A stretch of DNA of 5,306 nt, taken from contig JACZVU010000172.1 in NCBI GenBank assembly GCA_022572485.1, positions 1-5,306 on the forward strand, given 5' to 3'. Both the position numbers and the translations under genes were made by a program. The DNA comes from Myxococcales bacterium. GTDB lineage: Bacteria > Myxococcota_A > UBA9160 > SMWR01. The notes under the pieces were generated by a model. It was given only the letters and a program-made list of their open reading frames with translations, was not told the DNA's origin and made no database searches. Positions within the stretch are counted from its first letter, which is position 1, and each line of letters begins with the position of its first letter. Below are positions 4,495 through 5,306 of the stretch, piece by piece.

Positions 4495-5124
4495 ATGAGC
4501 TTAGACGAGAGCCCCAGCATCAAGCCGACACCCGACGGGCCATACCTCGTGAACAACCTGCAGCGCTTCTCCAACCGCGAGGGAACCATCGAGGCCCGTG
4601 CCACGATGGCGCTGTGTCGCTGCGGCGGGTCGGCCAACAAGCCGTTCTGCGATGGGACGCATGCAAAGATCGGATTCTCCTCGGCCAAACTCGAAGGCCG
4701 TGTACCGGATAAGCGAGAAGACTACGAGGCTGAGAAGATCACCATTCACGACAACCGGGGAATTTGCGCTCATGCTGGGCGTTGCACCGATGGGCTCCCC
4801 TCAGTATTCCGCTTGAAGCAGGAGCCCTGGATCGATTCGCGAGCGGAGCCTGTGGACGAGATCATCGAGACGATCCGGAAATGCCCGTCCGGAGCGCTTA
4901 GCTATACGGTAGGTGGCGTGGAGCACCGCGACGAGGAGGGTCCTGCCGCGATCTTCGTCTCCCCGAACGGCCCCTATGTGATCACGGGTGGACCGCAGCT
5001 TCTAGACTCGCCGCGTGGAGAAGGTGCTTCAACGGAGCATTTCACCCTCTGCCGGTGCGGCGGATCGAAGAACAAGCCGTTCTGTGACGGTTCGCACTGG
5101 TATAACAACTTCAGTGACGAATAA
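4495..5124 (+). CDS. Iron-sulfur protein with two CDGSH domains flanking a 4Fe-4S-like domain
   Basis: This encodes 209 residues. The first CDGSH motif is CRCGGSANKPFCDGTH (C41, C43, C52, H56). The second is CRCGGSKNKPFCDGSH (C186, C188, C197, H201). Each has the three Cys and one His that hold a 2Fe-2S cluster in this family, and each follows a matching GPY strand (DGPYLV 14-19, NGPYVI 158-163), suggesting an internal duplication. Between them ICAHAGRC (C91, H93, C97) and KCPSGALSY (C130) match the divergent single-cluster 4Fe-4S ferredoxin domain (Fer4_19-like). The protein is therefore a predicted soluble multi-cluster redox or Fe-S protein. Bacterial relatives are mostly uncharacterised, so no reaction can be assigned. 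No signal peptide or membrane anchor is seen, unlike eukaryotic mitoNEET. It is probably transcribed alone from its own promoter, with an IS element starting within about 80 bases of its stop. Confidence 0.88.
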   Translation: MSLDESPSIKPTPDGPYLVNNLQRFSNREGTIEARATMALCRCGGSANKPFCDGTHAKIGFSSAKLEGRVPDKREDYEAEKITIHDNRGICAHAGRCTDGLPSVFRLKQEPWIDSRAEPVDEIIETIRKCPSGALSYTVGGVEHRDEEGPAAIFVSPNGPYVITGGPQLLDSPRGEGASTEHFTLCRCGGSKNKPFCDGSHWYNNFSDE

Positions 5125-5178
5125 AACTGAGCCAAAGATTCCGAAGTGAACGGTCGGGGAGATAGTTAACAGAAGTCC

Positions 5179-5208
5179 GGGCACATCCTTTACACCTGGA
5201 GGATGCCC
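5179..5208 (+). promoter_or_regulatory. Hairpin masking the transposase ribosome binding site and first start
   Basis: GGGC (5179-5182) pairs with GCCC (5205-5208), and ATCC (5185-5188) with GGAT (5201-5204), past a two-base bulge. T5189-A5200 and T5190/G5199 extend the stem. Most of GGAGG (5198-5202) and the ATG at 5203 are paired. This is a plausible block on translation from transcripts entering from the neighbouring gene, as described for several other insertion sequences. Confidence 0.4.
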
Positions 5209-5306
5209 TGGATGGATACGAACCCTACGAAGCAGCGTCAGCAGTTCTACCGCGATTACGCGAGTGGTCAGTGGTCGATGAGTGAACTGTGCGACCGATA
5301 TCAGAT
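5203..5306 (+). CDS. IS481-family transposase, N-terminal fragment (runs off the window)
   Basis: The first 34 residues are visible. MPW at the very start, followed by QQFYRDYASGQWSMSELCDRY, is the N-terminal helix-turn-helix typical of IS481-type transposases, where a similar stretch leads into a GISRKTGYKW-like recognition helix. The DDE catalytic core lies beyond the window. Two starts compete: ATG 5203, which gives the family-typical MPW but has GGAGG (5198-5202) directly abutting it, and ATG 5212, nine bases after GGAGG, which is better spaced. The frame is closed upstream by TAA 5167. Completeness of the gene cannot be judged. Confidence 0.75.
   Translation, partial: MPWMDTNPTKQRQQFYRDYASGQWSMSELCDRYQ

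Larger units (their letters stand above)
5160..5306 (+). mobile_element. Left end of an IS481-family insertion sequence, cut by the window edge
   Basis: The element is identified by its transposase (see the CDS at 5203). Its exact left terminus cannot be fixed because the right end is outside the window; it must lie between the CDGSH stop (5124) and 5203. The start given here is a guess near GTTAACAGAAGTCC. No target duplication can be tested. Confidence 0.5.

Overview
The window is GC-rich, with bacterial gene structure (ATG/GTG starts, AAGGA/GGAGG ribosome binding sites). It looks like an accessory stretch of a high-GC, deltaproteobacteria-like or myxobacteria-like chromosome. That placement is an inference from composition, the gene mix and an IS481-type transposase; nothing in the sequence fixes the taxon.

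Layout, left to right. Positions 71-171 hold the first copy of a dispersed, structured repeat. A short basic protein of unknown function (262-657) and a SixA-type histidine phosphatase (736-1218) follow in the same direction, 78 bases apart. After 190 bases comes a long class I SAM-dependent methyltransferase with an N-terminal extension (1409-2437). Next is about 800 bases with no convincing gene (2438-3239), holding strong hairpins and a four-unit 10-base tandem repeat. A 57-residue ribbon-helix-helix DNA-binding protein is encoded on the minus strand (3240-3413).

Upstream of that gene, reading away from it, is the most unusual part of the window. A perfect 17-base palindrome (3497-3513) overlaps the -35 and spacer of a plus-strand promoter with an extended -10. 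Just downstream of the predicted start of transcription lie two consecutive hairpins (3554-3602 and 3609-3645). My working hypothesis is a small regulatory module: an RHH repressor, its operator, and a divergently transcribed structured RNA or structured 5' leader pointing toward a PilZ gene (3812-4195).

The PilZ reading frame ends inside the second copy of the dispersed repeat (4170-4272), so its last residues and stop codon are repeat sequence. A possible sigma70 promoter (4395-4423) then serves an iron-sulfur protein with the order CDGSH, 4Fe-4S-like, CDGSH (4495-5124). The window closes with the 5' end of an IS481-family insertion sequence. A hairpin there would bury both the Shine-Dalgarno sequence and the first start codon of the transposase.

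The protein-coding genes do not form one obvious pathway. They look like independent small units: phosphohistidine signalling, a methyltransferase, a c-di-GMP receptor-like domain and a redox or Fe-S protein. The two repeat copies and the IS element show that the region has been exposed to mobile or dispersed DNA.
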